DNA of 64,000 nucleotides, from assembly GCA_037893225.1 (NCBI GenBank), contig JAZGUH010000710.1, positions 124,001 through 188,000 on the forward strand, in the 5' to 3' direction. The translations under genes and the position numbers were made by a program. Source of the DNA: Hippasteria phrygiana (taxonomy: Eukaryota; Echinodermata; Asteroidea; Valvatida; Goniasteridae). The notes below the pieces were generated by a model. It did no database searches, was not told where the DNA came from, and worked only from the letters and a program-made list of their open reading frames with translations. Below, piece by piece: positions 10,200 through 24,110 of the stretch (within the stretch, counting starts at the first letter, position 1; every line of letters starts with the position of its first letter).

Positions 10200-13100
10200 C
10201 TTGTGGAGAAAATTTAAACCTCGCAATGTTTATTTTCTTCCCGGCCACCATCTGTGTGCAGATTACCGTCTATTTATTGCTCCATGCCTGTCAAATTCCC
10301 TGGGGTATGAACTTGCTTTACTCATTCATAATTGCATGAAATATCAACCAAATTCAGTAATGTTGACATGTATGGATAGCTTAGATCTGGCGCTACATGT
10401 TGCAATTATCGGCGGCTTCTTAGAGTTAACACTTGTGGAGAAAATTCAAACCTCGCAATGTTTATTTTCTTCCCGGCCACCATCTGTGTGCAGATTACCG
10501 TCTATTTATTGCTCCATGCCTGTCAAATTCCCTGGGGTATGGACTTGCTTTACTCATTCATAATTGCATGAAATATCAACCAAATTCAGTAATGTTGACA
10601 TGTATGGATAGCTTAGATCTGGCGCTACATGTTGCAATTATCGGCGGCTTCTTAGAGTTAACACTTGTGGAGAAAATTCAAACCTCGCAATGTTTATTTT
10701 CTTCCCGGCCACCATCTGTGTGCAGATTACCTTTTATTTATTGCTCAATGCCTGTCAAATTCCCTGGGGTATGGACTTGCTTTACTCATTCATAATTGCA
10801 TGAAATATAAACCAAATTCAGTAATTTTGACATGTATGGATAGCTTAGATCTGGCGCTACATGTTGCAATTATCGGCGGCTTCTTAGAGTTAAAACTTGT
10901 GGAGAAAATTCAAACCTCGCAATGTTTATTTTCTTTCCGGCCAACATCTGTGTACATGTTACCGTCTATTTATTGCTCCATGCATGTCAAATTCCCTGGG
11001 GTATGGACTTGCTCTACTCATTCATAATTGCATGAAATATCAACCAAATTCAGTAATTTTGACATGTATGGATAGCTTAGATCTGGCGCTACATGTTGCA
11101 ATTATCGGCGGCTTCTTAGAGTTAAAACTTGTGGAGAAAATTCAAACCTCGCAATGTTTATTTTCTTCCCGGCCAACATATGTGTACATGTTACCGTCTA
11201 TTTATTGCTCCATGCATGTCAAATTCCCTGGGGTATGGACTTGCTTTACTCATTCATAATTGCATGAAATATCAACCAAATTCAGTAATGTTGACATGTA
11301 TGGATAGCTTAGATCTGGCGCTACATGTTGCAATTATCGGCGGCTTCTTAGAGTTAACACTTGTGGAGAAAATTCAAACCTCGCAATGTTTATTTTCTTT
11401 CCGGCCAACATCTGTGTGCATATTACCTTCTATTTATTGCTCCATGCCTGTCAAATTCCCTAGGGTATGACTTGCTTTACTCATTCATAATTGCATGAAA
11501 TATCAACCAAATTCAGTAATTTTGACATGTATGGATAGCTTAGATCTGGCGCTACATGTTGCAATTATCGGCGGCTTCTTAGAGTTAACACTTGTGGAGA
11601 AAATTCAAACCTCGCAATGTTTATTTTCTTCCCGGCCAACATCTGTGTACATATTACCGTCTATTTATTGATCCATGCATGTCAAATTCCCTGGGGTATG
11701 GACTTGCTTTACTCATTCATAATTGCATGAAATATCAACCAAATGCAGTAATTTTGACATGTATGTATAGCTTAGATCTGGCGCTACATGTTGCAATTAT
11801 CGGCGGCTTCTTAGAGTTAAAACTTGTGGAGAAAATTCAAACCTCGCAATGTTTATTTTCTTTCCGGCCAACATCTGTGTACATATTACCGTCTATTTAT
11901 TGCTCCATGCATGTCAAATTCCCTGGGGTATGGACTTGCTTTACTCATTCATAATTGCATGAAATATCAACCAAATTCAGTAATTTTGACATGTATGGAT
12001 AGCTTAGATCTGGCGCTACATGTTGCAATTATCGGCGGCTTCTTAGAGTTAAAACTTGTGGAGAAAATTCAAACCTCGCAATGTTTATTTTCTTTCCGGC
12101 CAACATCTGTGTACATGTTACCGTCTATTTATTGCTCCATGCATGTCAAATTCCCTGGGGTATGGACTTGCTCTACTCATTCATAATTGCATGAAATATC
12201 AACCAAATTCAGTAATTTTGACATGTATGGATAGCTTAGATCTGGCGCTACATGTTGCAATTATCGGCGGCTTCTTAGAGTTAAAACTTGTGGAGAAAAT
12301 TCAAACCTCGCAATGTTTATTTTCTTCCCGGCCAACATATGTGTACATGTTACCGTCTATTTATTGCTCCATGCATGTCAAATTCCCTGGGGTATGGACT
12401 TGCTTTACTCATTCATAATTGCATGAAATATCAACCAAATTCAGTAATGTTGACATGTATGGATAGCTTAGATCTGGCGCTACATGTTGCAATTATCGGC
12501 GGCTTCTTAGAGTTAACACTTGTGGAGAAAATTCAAACCTCGCAATGTTTATTTTCTTTCCGGCCAACATCTGTGTGCATATTACCTTCTATTTATTGCT
12601 CCATGCCTGTCAAATTCCCTAGGGTATGACTTGCTTTACTCATTCATAATTGCATGAAATATCAACCAAATTCAGTAATTTTGACATGTATGTATAGCTT
12701 AGATCTGGCGCTACATGTTGCAATTATCGGCGGCTTCTTAGAGTTAAAACTTGTGGAGAAAATTCAAACCTCGCAATGTTTATTTTCTTTCCGGCCAACA
12801 TCTGTGTACATATTACCGTCTATTTATTGCTCCATGCATGTCAAATTCCCTGGGGTATGGACTTGCTTTACTCATTCATAATTGCATGAAATATCAACCA
12901 AATTCAGTAATTTTGACATGTATGGATAGCTTAGATCTGGCGCTACATGTTGCAATTATCGGCGGCTTCTTAGAGTTAAAACTTGTGGAGAAAATTCAAA
13001 CCTCGCAATGTTTATTTTCTTCCCGGCCACCATCTGTGTGCAGATTACCGTCTATTTATTGCTCCATGCCTGTCAAATTCCCTGGGGTATGAACTTGCTT

Positions 13101-14836
13101 TACTCATTCATAATTGCATGAAATATCAACCAAATTCAGTAATGTTGACATGTATGGATAGCTTAGATCTGGCGCTACATGTTGCAATTATCGGCGGCTT
13201 CTTAGAGTTAACACTTGTGGAGAAAATTCAAACCTCGCAATGTTTATTTTCTTCCCGGCCACCATCTGTGTGCAGATTACCGTCTATTTATTGCTCCATG
13301 CCTGTCAAATTCCCTGGGGTATGGACTTGCTTTACTCATTCATAATTGCATGAAATATCAACCAAATTCAGTAATGTTGACATGTATGGATAGCTTAGAT
13401 CTGGCGCTACATGTTGCAATTATCGGCGGCTTCTTAGAGTTAACACTTGTGGAGAAAATTCAAACCTCGCAATGTTTATTTTCTTCCCGGCCACCATCTG
13501 TGTGCAGATTACCTTTTATTTATTGCTCAATGCCTGTCAAATTCCCTGGGGTATGGACTTGCTTTACTCATTCATAATTGCATGAAATATAAACCAAATT
13601 CAGTAATTTTGACATGTATGGATAGCTTAGATCTGGCGCTACATGTTGCAATTATCGGCGGCTTCTTAGAGTTAAAACTTGTGGAGAAAATTCAAACCTC
13701 GCAATGTTTATTTTCTTTCCGGCCAACATCTGTGTACATGTTACCGTCTATTTATTGCTCCATGCATGTCAAATTCCCTGGGGTATGGACTTGCTCTACT
13801 CATTCATAATTGCATGAAATATCAACCAAATTCAGTAATTTTGACATGTATGGATAGCTTAGATCTGGCGCTACATGTTGCAATTATCGGCGGCTTCTTA
13901 GAGTTAAAACTTGTGGAGAAAATTCAAACCTCGCAATGTTTATTTTCTTCCCGGCCAACATATGTGTACATGTTACCGTCTATTTATTGCTCCATGCATG
14001 TCAAATTCCCTGGGGTATGGACTTGCTTTACTCATTCATAATTGCATGAAATATCAACCAAATTCAGTAATGTTGACATGTATGGATAGCTTAGATCTGG
14101 CGCTACATGTTGCAATTATCGGCGGCTTCTTAGAGTTAACACTTGTGGAGAAAATTCAAACCTCGCAATGTTTATTTTCTTTCCGGCCAACATCTGTGTG
14201 CATATTACCTTCTATTTATTGCTCCATGCCTGTCAAATTCCCTAGGGTATGACTTGCTTTACTCATTCATAATTGCATGAAATATCAACCAAATTCAGTA
14301 ATTTTGACATGTATGTATAGCTTAGATCTGGCGCTACATGTTGCAATTATCGGCGGCTTCTTAGAGTTAAAACTTGTGGAGAAAATTCAAACCTCGCAAT
14401 GTTTATTTTCTTTCCGGCCAACATCTGTGTACATATTACCGTCTATTTATTGCTCCATGCATGTCAAATTCCCTGGGGTATGGACTTGCTTTACTCATTC
14501 ATAATTGCATGAAATATCAACCAAATTCAGTAATTTTGACATGTATGGATAGCTTAGATCTGGCGCTACATGTTGCAATTATCGGCGGCTTCTTAGAGTT
14601 AAAACTTGTGGAGAAAATTCAAACCTCGCAATGTTTATTTTCTTTCCGGCCAACATCTGTGTACATGTTACCGTCTATTTATTGCTCCATGCATGTCAAA
14701 TTCCCTGGGGTATGAACTTGCTTTACTCATTCATAATTGCATGAAATATCAACCAAATTCAGTAATGTTGACATGTATGGATAGCTTAGATCTGGCGCTA
14801 CATGTTGCAATTATCGGCGGCTTCTTAGAGTTAACA
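10200..14836 (+). repeat. 4,637-bp 20-monomer HOR, copy 1
   Basis: Twenty monomers, three of them short (11360, 12519, 14142). The variant order recurs from 14837 at an offset of 4,637 bp. Shared rare markers include TTTAAA at 10213 and 14850, and TTGATCCATG near 11,670 and 16,308. The unit contains its own internal duplication: 12055-12981 matches 13678-14604 at 1,623 bp (7 monomers), and 10432-11590 matches 13214-14372 at 2,782 bp. Confidence 0.85.
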
Positions 14837-17616
14837 CTTGTGGAGAAAATTTAAACCTCGCAATGTTTATTTTCTTCCCGGCCACCATCTGTGTGCAGAT
14901 TACCGTCTATTTATTGCTCCATGCCTGTCAAATTCCCTGGGGTATGAACTTGCTTTACTCATTCATAATTGCATGAAATATCAACCAAATTCAGTAATGT
15001 TGACATGTATGGATAGCTTAGATCTGGCGCTACATGTTGCAATTATCGGCGGCTTCTTAGAGTTAACACTTGTGGAGAAAATTCAAACCTCGCAATGTTT
15101 ATTTTCTTCCCGGCCACCATCTGTGTGCAGATTACCGTCTATTTATTGCTCCATGCCTGTCAAATTCCCTGGGGTATGGACTTGCTTTACTCATTCATAA
15201 TTGCATGAAATATCAACCAAATTCAGTAATGTTGACATGTATGGATAGCTTAGATCTGGCGCTACATGTTGCAATTATCGGCGGCTTCTTAGAGTTAACA
15301 CTTGTGGAGAAAATTCAAACCTCGCAATGTTTATTTTCTTCCCGGCCACCATCTGTGTGCAGATTACCTTTTATTTATTGCTCAATGCCTGTCAAATTCC
15401 CTGGGGTATGGACTTGCTTTACTCATTCATAATTGCATGAAATATAAACCAAATTCAGTAATTTTGACATGTATGGATAGCTTAGATCTGGCGCTACATG
15501 TTGCAATTATCGGCGGCTTCTTAGAGTTAAAACTTGTGGAGAAAATTCAAACCTCGCAATGTTTATTTTCTTTCCGGCCAACATCTGTGTACATGTTACC
15601 GTCTATTTATTGCTCCATGCATGTCAAATTCCCTGGGGTATGGACTTGCTCTACTCATTCATAATTGCATGAAATATCAACCAAATTCAGTAATTTTGAC
15701 ATGTATGGATAGCTTAGATCTGGCGCTACATGTTGCAATTATCGGCGGCTTCTTAGAGTTAAAACTTGTGGAGAAAATTCAAACCTCGCAATGTTTATTT
15801 TCTTCCCGGCCAACATATGTGTACATGTTACCGTCTATTTATTGCTCCATGCATGTCAAATTCCCTGGGGTATGGACTTGCTTTACTCATTCATAATTGC
15901 ATGAAATATCAACCAAATTCAGTAATGTTGACATGTATGGATAGCTTAGATCTGGCGCTACATGTTGCAATTATCGGCGGCTTCTTAGAGTTAACACTTG
16001 TGGAGAAAATTCAAACCTCGCAATGTTTATTTTCTTTCCGGCCAACATCTGTGTGCATATTACCTTCTATTTATTGCTCCATGCCTGTCAAATTCCCTAG
16101 GGTATGACTTGCTTTACTCATTCATAATTGCATGAAATATCAACCAAATTCAGTAATTTTGACATGTATGGATAGCTTAGATCTGGCGCTACATGTTGCA
16201 ATTATCGGCGGCTTCTTAGAGTTAACACTTGTGGAGAAAATTCAAACCTCGCAATGTTTATTTTCTTCCCGGCCAACATCTGTGTACATATTACCGTCTA
16301 TTTATTGATCCATGCATGTCAAATTCCCTGGGGTATGGACTTGCTTTACTCATTCATAATTGCATGAAATATCAACCAAATGCAGTAATTTTGACATGTA
16401 TGTATAGCTTAGATCTGGCGCTACATGTTGCAATTATCGGCGGCTTCTTAGAGTTAAAACTTGTGGAGAAAATTCAAACCTCGCAATGTTTATTTTCTTT
16501 CCGGCCAACATCTGTGTACATATTACCGTCTATTTATTGCTCCATGCATGTCAAATTCCCTGGGGTATGGACTTGCTTTACTCATTCATAATTGCATGAA
16601 ATATCAACCAAATTCAGTAATTTTGACATGTATGGATAGCTTAGATCTGGCGCTACATGTTGCAATTATCGGCGGCTTCTTAGAGTTAAAACTTGTGGAG
16701 AAAATTCAAACCTCGCAATGTTTATTTTCTTTCCGGCCAACATCTGTGTACATGTTACCGTCTATTTATTGCTCCATGCATGTCAAATTCCCTGGGGTAT
16801 GGACTTGCTCTACTCATTCATAATTGCATGAAATATCAACCAAATTCAGTAATTTTGACATGTATGGATAGCTTAGATCTGGCGCTACATGTTGCAATTA
16901 TCGGCGGCTTCTTAGAGTTAAAACTTGTGGAGAAAATTCAAACCTCGCAATGTTTATTTTCTTCCCGGCCAACATATGTGTACATGTTACCGTCTATTTA
17001 TTGCTCCATGCATGTCAAATTCCCTGGGGTATGGACTTGCTTTACTCATTCATAATTGCATGAAATATCAACCAAATTCAGTAATGTTGACATGTATGGA
17101 TAGCTTAGATCTGGCGCTACATGTTGCAATTATCGGCGGCTTCTTAGAGTTAACACTTGTGGAGAAAATTCAAACCTCGCAATGTTTATTTTCTTTCCGG
17201 CCAACATCTGTGTGCATATTACCTTCTATTTATTGCTCCATGCCTGTCAAATTCCCTAGGGTATGACTTGCTTTACTCATTCATAATTGCATGAAATATC
17301 AACCAAATTCAGTAATTTTGACATGTATGTATAGCTTAGATCTGGCGCTACATGTTGCAATTATCGGCGGCTTCTTAGAGTTAAAACTTGTGGAGAAAAT
17401 TCAAACCTCGCAATGTTTATTTTCTTTCCGGCCAACATCTGTGTACATATTACCGTCTATTTATTGCTCCATGCATGTCAAATTCCCTGGGGTATGGACT
17501 TGCTTTACTCATTCATAATTGCATGAAATATCAACCAAATTCAGTAATTTTGACATGTATGGATAGCTTAGATCTGGCGCTACATGTTGCAATTATCGGC
17601 GGCTTCTTAGAGTTAA
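14837..17616 (+). repeat. 4,637-bp 20-monomer HOR, partial copy 2
   Basis: Twelve monomers follow the order of 10200-12981. The match stops at the end of the monomer starting at 17387, where position 231 becomes C and the next monomer carries GTAGAG instead of the expected type. The right part (from 16924) is also the start of the 7,187-bp unit, so the two HOR units overlap. Confidence 0.82.
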
Positions 17617-19704
17617 CACTTGTAGAGAAAATTCAAACCTCGCAATGTTTATTTTCTTCCCGGCCACCATCTGTGTGCAGATTACCTTTTATTTATTGCT
17701 CAATGCCTGTCAAATTCCCTGGGGTATGGACTTGCTTTACTCATTCATAATTGCATGAAATATAAACCAAATTCAGTAATTTTGACATGTATGGATAGCT
17801 TAGATCTGGCGCTACATGTTGCAATTATCGGCGGCTTCTTAGAGTTAAAACTTGTGGAGAAAATTCAAACCTCGCAATGTTTATTTTCTTTCCGGCCAAC
17901 ATCTGTGTGCATATTACCTTCTATGTATTGCTCCATGCCTGTCAAATTCCCTAGGGTATGACTTGCTTTACTCATTCATAATTGCATGAAATATCAACCA
18001 AATTCAGTAATGTTGACATGTATGGATAGCTTAGATCTGGCGCTACATGTTGCAATTATCGGCGGCTTCTTAGAGTTAAAACTTGTGGAGAAAATTCAAA
18101 CCTCGCAATGTTTATTTTCTTTCCGGCCAACATCTGTGTACATGTTACCGTCTATTTATTGCTCCATGCATGTCAAATTCCCTGGGGTATGGACTTGCTT
18201 TACTCATTCATAATTGCATGAAATATCAACCAAATGCAGTAATTTTGACATGTATGTATAGCTTAGATCTGGCGCTACATGTTGCAATTATCGGCGGCTT
18301 CTTAGAGTTAAAACTTGTGGAGAAAATTCAAACCTCGCAATGTTTATTTTCTTTCCGGCCAACATCTGTGTACATATTACCGTCTATTTATTGCTCCATG
18401 CATGTCAAATTCCCTGGGGTATGGACTTGCTTTACTCATTCATAATTGCATGAAATATCAACCAAATTCAGTAATTTTGACATGTATGGATAGCTTAGAT
18501 CTGGCGCTACATGTTGCAATTATCGGCGGCTTCTTAGAGTTAACACTTGTAGAGAAAATTCAAACCTCGCAATGTTTATTTTCTTCCCGGCCACCATCTG
18601 TGTGCAGATTACCTTTTATTTATTGCTCAATGCCTGTCAAATTCCCTGGGGTATGGACTTGCTTTACTCATTCATAATTGCATGAAATATAAACCAAATT
18701 CAGTAATTTTGACATGTATGGATAGCTTAGATCTGGCGCTACATGTTGCAATTATCGGCGGCTTCTTAGAGTTAAAACTTGTGGAGAAAATTCAAACCTC
18801 GCAATGTTTATTTTCTTCCCGGCCAACATATGTGTACATGTTACCGTCTATTTATTGCTCCATGCATGTCAAATTCCCTGGGGTATGGACTTGCTTTACT
18901 CATTCATAATTGCATGAAATATCAACCAAATTCAGTAATGTTGACATGTATGGATAGCTTAGATCTGGCGCTACATGTTGCAATTATCGGCGGCTTCTTA
19001 GAGTTAACACTTGTGGAGAAAATTCAAACCTCGCAATGTTTATTTTCTTTCCGGCCAACATCTGTGTGCATATTACCTTCTATTTATTGCTCCATGCCTG
19101 TCAAATTCCCTAGGGTATGACTTGCTTTACTCATTCATAATTGCATGAAATATCAACCAAATTCAGTAATTTTGACATGTATGGATAGCTTAGATCTGGC
19201 GCTACATGTTGCAATTATCGGCGGCTTCTTAGAGTTAACACTTGTGGAGAAAATTCAAACCTCGCAATGTTTATTTTCTTCCCGGCCAACATCTGTGTAC
19301 ATATTACCGTCTATTTATTGCTCCATGCATGTCAAATTCCCTGGGGTATGGACTTGCTTTACTCATTCATAATTGCATGAAATATCAACCAAATTCAGTA
19401 ATTTTGACATGTATGTATAGCTTAGATCTGGCGCTACATGTTGCAATTATCGGCGGCTTCTTAGAGTTAACACTTGTAGAGAAAATTCAAACCTCGCAAT
19501 GTTTATTTTCTTCCCGGCCACCATCTGTGTGCAGATTACCTTTTATTTATTGCTCAATGCCTGTCAAATTCCCTGGGGTATGGACTTGCTTTACTCATTC
19601 ATAATTGCATGAAATATAAACCAAATTCAGTAATTTTGACATGTATGGATAGCTTAGATCTGGCGCTACATGTTGCAATTATCGGCGGCTTCTTAGAGTT
19701 AAAA

Positions 19705-21559
19705 CTTGTGGAGAAAATTCAAACCTCGCAATGTTTATTTTCTTTCCGGCCAACATCTGTGTGCATATTACCTTCTATGTATTGCTCCATGCCTGTCAAA
19801 TTCCCTAGGGTATGACTTGCTTTACTCATTCATAATTGCATGAAATATCAACCAAATTCAGTAATTTTGACATGTATGGATAGCTTAGATCTGGCGCTAC
19901 ATGTTGCAATTATCGGCGGCTTCTTAGAGTTAAAACTTGTGGAGAAAATTCAAACCTCGCAATGTTTATTTTCTTTCCGGCCAACATCTGTGTACATGTT
20001 ACCGTCTATTTATTGCTCCATGCATGTCAAATTCCCTGGGGTATGGACTTGCTTTACTCATTCATAATTGCATGAAATATCAACCAAATTCAGTAATGTT
20101 GACATGTATGGATAGCTTAGATCTGGCGCTACATGTTGCAATTATCGGCGGCTTCTTAGAGTTAACACTTGTGGAGAAAATTCAAACCTCGCAATGTTTA
20201 TTTTCTTCCCGGCCACCATCTGTGTGCAGATTACCTTTTATTTATTGCTCAATGCCTGTCAAATTCCCTGGGGTATGGACTTGCTTTACTCATTCATAAT
20301 TGCATGAAATATCAACCAAATTCAGTAATTTTGACATGTATGGATAGCTTAGATCTGGCGCTACATGTTGCAATTATCGGCGGCTTCTTAGAGTTAACAC
20401 TTGTGGAGAAAATTCAAACCTCGCAATGTTTATTTTCTTCCCGGCCACCATCTGTGTGCAGATTACCTTTTATTTATTGCTCAATGCCTGTCAAATTCCC
20501 TGGGGTATGGACTTGCTTTACTCATTCATAATTGCATGAAATATCAACCAAATTCAGTAATTTTGACATGTATGGATAGCTTAGATCTGGCGCTACATGT
20601 TGCAATTATCGGCGGCTTCTTAGAGTTAAAACTTGTGGAGAAAATTCAAACCTCGCAATGTTTATTTTCTTTCCGGCCAACATCTGTGTACATGTTACCG
20701 TCTATTTATTGCTCCATGCTTGTCAAATTCCCTGGGGTATGGACTTGCTTTACTCATTCATAATTGCATGAAATATCAACCAAATGCAGTAATTTTGACA
20801 TGTATGTATAGCTTAGATCTGGCGCTACATGTTGCAATTATCGGCGGCTTCTTAGAGTTAAAACTTGTGGAGAAAATTCAAACCTCGCAATGTTTATTTT
20901 CTTTCCGGCCAACATCTGTGTGCAGATTACCGTCTATTTATTGCTCCATGCCTGTCAAATTCCCTGGGGTATGAACTTGCTTTACTCATTCATAATTGCA
21001 TGAAATATCAACCAAATTCAGTAATGTTGACATGTATGGATAGCTTAGATCTGGCGCTACATGTTGCAATTATCGGCGGCTTCTTAGAGTTAACACTTGT
21101 GGAGAAAATTCAAACCTCGCAATGTTTATTTTCTTCCCGGCCACCATCTGTGTGCAGATTACCTTTTATTTATTGCTCAATGCCTGTCAAATTCCCTGGG
21201 GTATGGACTTGCTTTACTCATTCATAATTGCATGAAATATAAACCAAATTCAGTAATTTTGACATGTATGGATAGCTTAGATCTGGCGCTACATGTTGCA
21301 ATTATCGGCGGCTTCTTAGAGTTAAAACTTGTGGAGAAAATTCAAACCTCGCAATGTTTATTTTCTTTCCGGCCAACATCTGTGTGCAGATTACCGTCTA
21401 TTTATTGCTCCATGCCTGTCAAATTCCCTGGGGTATGAACTTGCTTTACTCATTCATAATTGCATGAAATATCAACCAAATTCAGTAATGTTGACATGTA
21501 TGGATAGCTTAGATCTGGCGCTACATGTTGCAATTATCGGCGGCTTCTTAGAGTTAACA
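19705..21559 (+). repeat. 1,855-bp 8-monomer HOR, copy 1
   Basis: Eight monomers (19705, 19936, 20168, 20400, 20632, 20864, 21096, 21328), the first of them short. The variant order is repeated directly at 21560. The fifth monomer carries the rare CCATGCTTGTC, and the sixth and eighth carry TTCCGGCC with TGTGTGCAGATTACC. Confidence 0.88.
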
Positions 21560-23414
21560 CTTGTGGAGAAAATTCAAACCTCGCAATGTTTATTTTCTTT
21601 CCGGCCAACATCTGTGTGCATATTACCTTCTATGTATTGCTCCATGCCTGTCAAATTCCCTAGGGTATGACTTGCTTTACTCATTCATAATTGCATGAAA
21701 TATCAACCAAATTCAGTAATTTTGACATGTATGGATAGCTTAGATCTGGCGCTACATGTTGCAATTATCGGCGGCTTCTTAGAGTTAAAACTTGTGGAGA
21801 AAATTCAAACCTCGCAATGTTTATTTTCTTTCCGGCCAACATCTGTGTACATGTTACCGTCTATTTATTGCTCCATGCATGTCAAATTCCCTGGGGTATG
21901 GACTTGCTTTACTCATTCATAATTGCATGAAATATCAACCAAATTCAGTAATGTTGACATGTATGGATAGCTTAGATCTGGCGCTACATGTTGCAATTAT
22001 CGGCGGCTTCTTAGAGTTAACACTTGTGGAGAAAATTCAAACCTCGCAATGTTTATTTTCTTCCCGGCCACCATCTGTGTGCAGATTACCTTTTATTTAT
22101 TGCTCAATGCCTGTCAAATTCCCTGGGGTATGGACTTGCTTTACTCATTCATAATTGCATGAAATATCAACCAAATTCAGTAATTTTGACATGTATGGAT
22201 AGCTTAGATCTGGCGCTACATGTTGCAATTATCGGCGGCTTCTTAGAGTTAACACTTGTGGAGAAAATTCAAACCTCGCAATGTTTATTTTCTTCCCGGC
22301 CACCATCTGTGTGCAGATTACCTTTTATTTATTGCTCAATGCCTGTCAAATTCCCTGGGGTATGGACTTGCTTTACTCATTCATAATTGCATGAAATATC
22401 AACCAAATTCAGTAATTTTGACATGTATGGATAGCTTAGATCTGGCGCTACATGTTGCAATTATCGGCGGCTTCTTAGAGTTAAAACTTGTGGAGAAAAT
22501 TCAAACCTCGCAATGTTTATTTTCTTTCCGGCCAACATCTGTGTACATGTTACCGTCTATTTATTGCTCCATGCTTGTCAAATTCCCTGGGGTATGGACT
22601 TGCTTTACTCATTCATAATTGCATGAAATATCAACCAAATGCAGTAATTTTGACATGTATGTATAGCTTAGATCTGGCGCTACATGTTGCAATTATCGGC
22701 GGCTTCTTAGAGTTAAAACTTGTGGAGAAAATTCAAACCTCGCAATGTTTATTTTCTTTCCGGCCAACATCTGTGTGCAGATTACCGTCTATTTATTGCT
22801 CCATGCCTGTCAAATTCCCTGGGGTATGAACTTGCTTTACTCATTCATAATTGCATGAAATATCAACCAAATTCAGTAATGTTGACATGTATGGATAGCT
22901 TAGATCTGGCGCTACATGTTGCAATTATCGGCGGCTTCTTAGAGTTAACACTTGTGGAGAAAATTCAAACCTCGCAATGTTTATTTTCTTCCCGGCCACC
23001 ATCTGTGTGCAGATTACCTTTTATTTATTGCTCAATGCCTGTCAAATTCCCTGGGGTATGGACTTGCTTTACTCATTCATAATTGCATGAAATATAAACC
23101 AAATTCAGTAATTTTGACATGTATGGATAGCTTAGATCTGGCGCTACATGTTGCAATTATCGGCGGCTTCTTAGAGTTAAAACTTGTGGAGAAAATTCAA
23201 ACCTCGCAATGTTTATTTTCTTTCCGGCCAACATCTGTGTGCAGATTACCGTCTATTTATTGCTCCATGCCTGTCAAATTCCCTGGGGTATGAACTTGCT
23301 TTACTCATTCATAATTGCATGAAATATCAACCAAATTCAGTAATGTTGACATGTATGGATAGCTTAGATCTGGCGCTACATGTTGCAATTATCGGCGGCT
23401 TCTTAGAGTTAACA
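21560..23414 (+). repeat. 1,855-bp 8-monomer HOR, copy 2
   Basis: Full tandem copy of 19705-21559, including CCATGCTTGTC near 22,575. Its last monomers continue into a dimer duplication: 22719-23182 is repeated at 23183-23646. Confidence 0.88.
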
Positions 23415-23646
23415 CTTGTGGAGAAAATTCAAACCTCGCAATGTTTATTTTCTTCCCGGCCACCATCTGTGTGCAGATTACCTTTTATTTATTGCTCAAT
23501 GCCTGTCAAATTCCCTGGGGTATGGACTTGCTTTACTCATTCATAATTGCATGAAATATAAACCAAATTCAGTAATTTTGACATGTATGGATAGCTTAGA
23601 TCTGGCGCTACATGTTGCAATTATCGGCGGCTTCTTAGAGTTAAAA
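22719..23646 (+). repeat. 464-bp dimer repeated in tandem
   Basis: Monomers 22719 and 22951 match 23183 and 23415. The first of each pair is a hybrid type with TTCCGGCCAAC joined to GTGCAGATTACC. The second has CCCGGCCACC, CTCAATGCC and AATATAAACC. The same first-type monomer also appears at 20864 and 21328. A two-monomer step is the smallest HOR unit I can support here. Confidence 0.75.
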
Positions 23647-24110
23647 CTTGTGGAGAAAATTCAAACCTCGCAATGTTTATTTTCTTTCCGGCCAACATCT
23701 GTGTACATGTTACCGTCTATTTATTGCTCCATGCATGTCAAATTCCCTGGGGTATGGACTTGCTCTACTCATTCATAATTGCATGAAATATCAACCAAAT
23801 TCAGTAATTTTGACATGTATGGATAGCTTAGATCTGGCGCTACATGTTGCAATTATCGGCGGCTTCTTAGAGTTAAAACTTGTGGAGAAAATTCAAACCT
23901 CGCAATGTTTATTTTCTTCCCGGCCAACATATGTGTACATGTTACCGTCTATTTATTGCTCCATGCATGTCAAATTCCCTGGGGTATGGACTTGCTTTAC
24001 TCATTCATAATTGCATGAAATATCAACCAAATTCAGTAATGTTGACATGTATGGATAGCTTAGATCTGGCGCTACATGTTGCAATTATCGGCGGCTTCTT
24101 AGAGTTAAAA

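Larger units (their letters stand above)
16924..24110 (+). repeat. 7,187-bp 31-monomer HOR unit (domain I)
   Basis: Thirty-one monomers, five of them short (17156, 17851, 19010, 19705, 21560), so 31 x 232 - 5 = 7,187. The first 17 monomers recur in order at 24111-28050. Shared rare variants include CCATGCTTGTC near 20,720 and 27,907. The later part of the unit contains the tandem 8-monomer repeat at 19705-23414. Confidence 0.85.
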
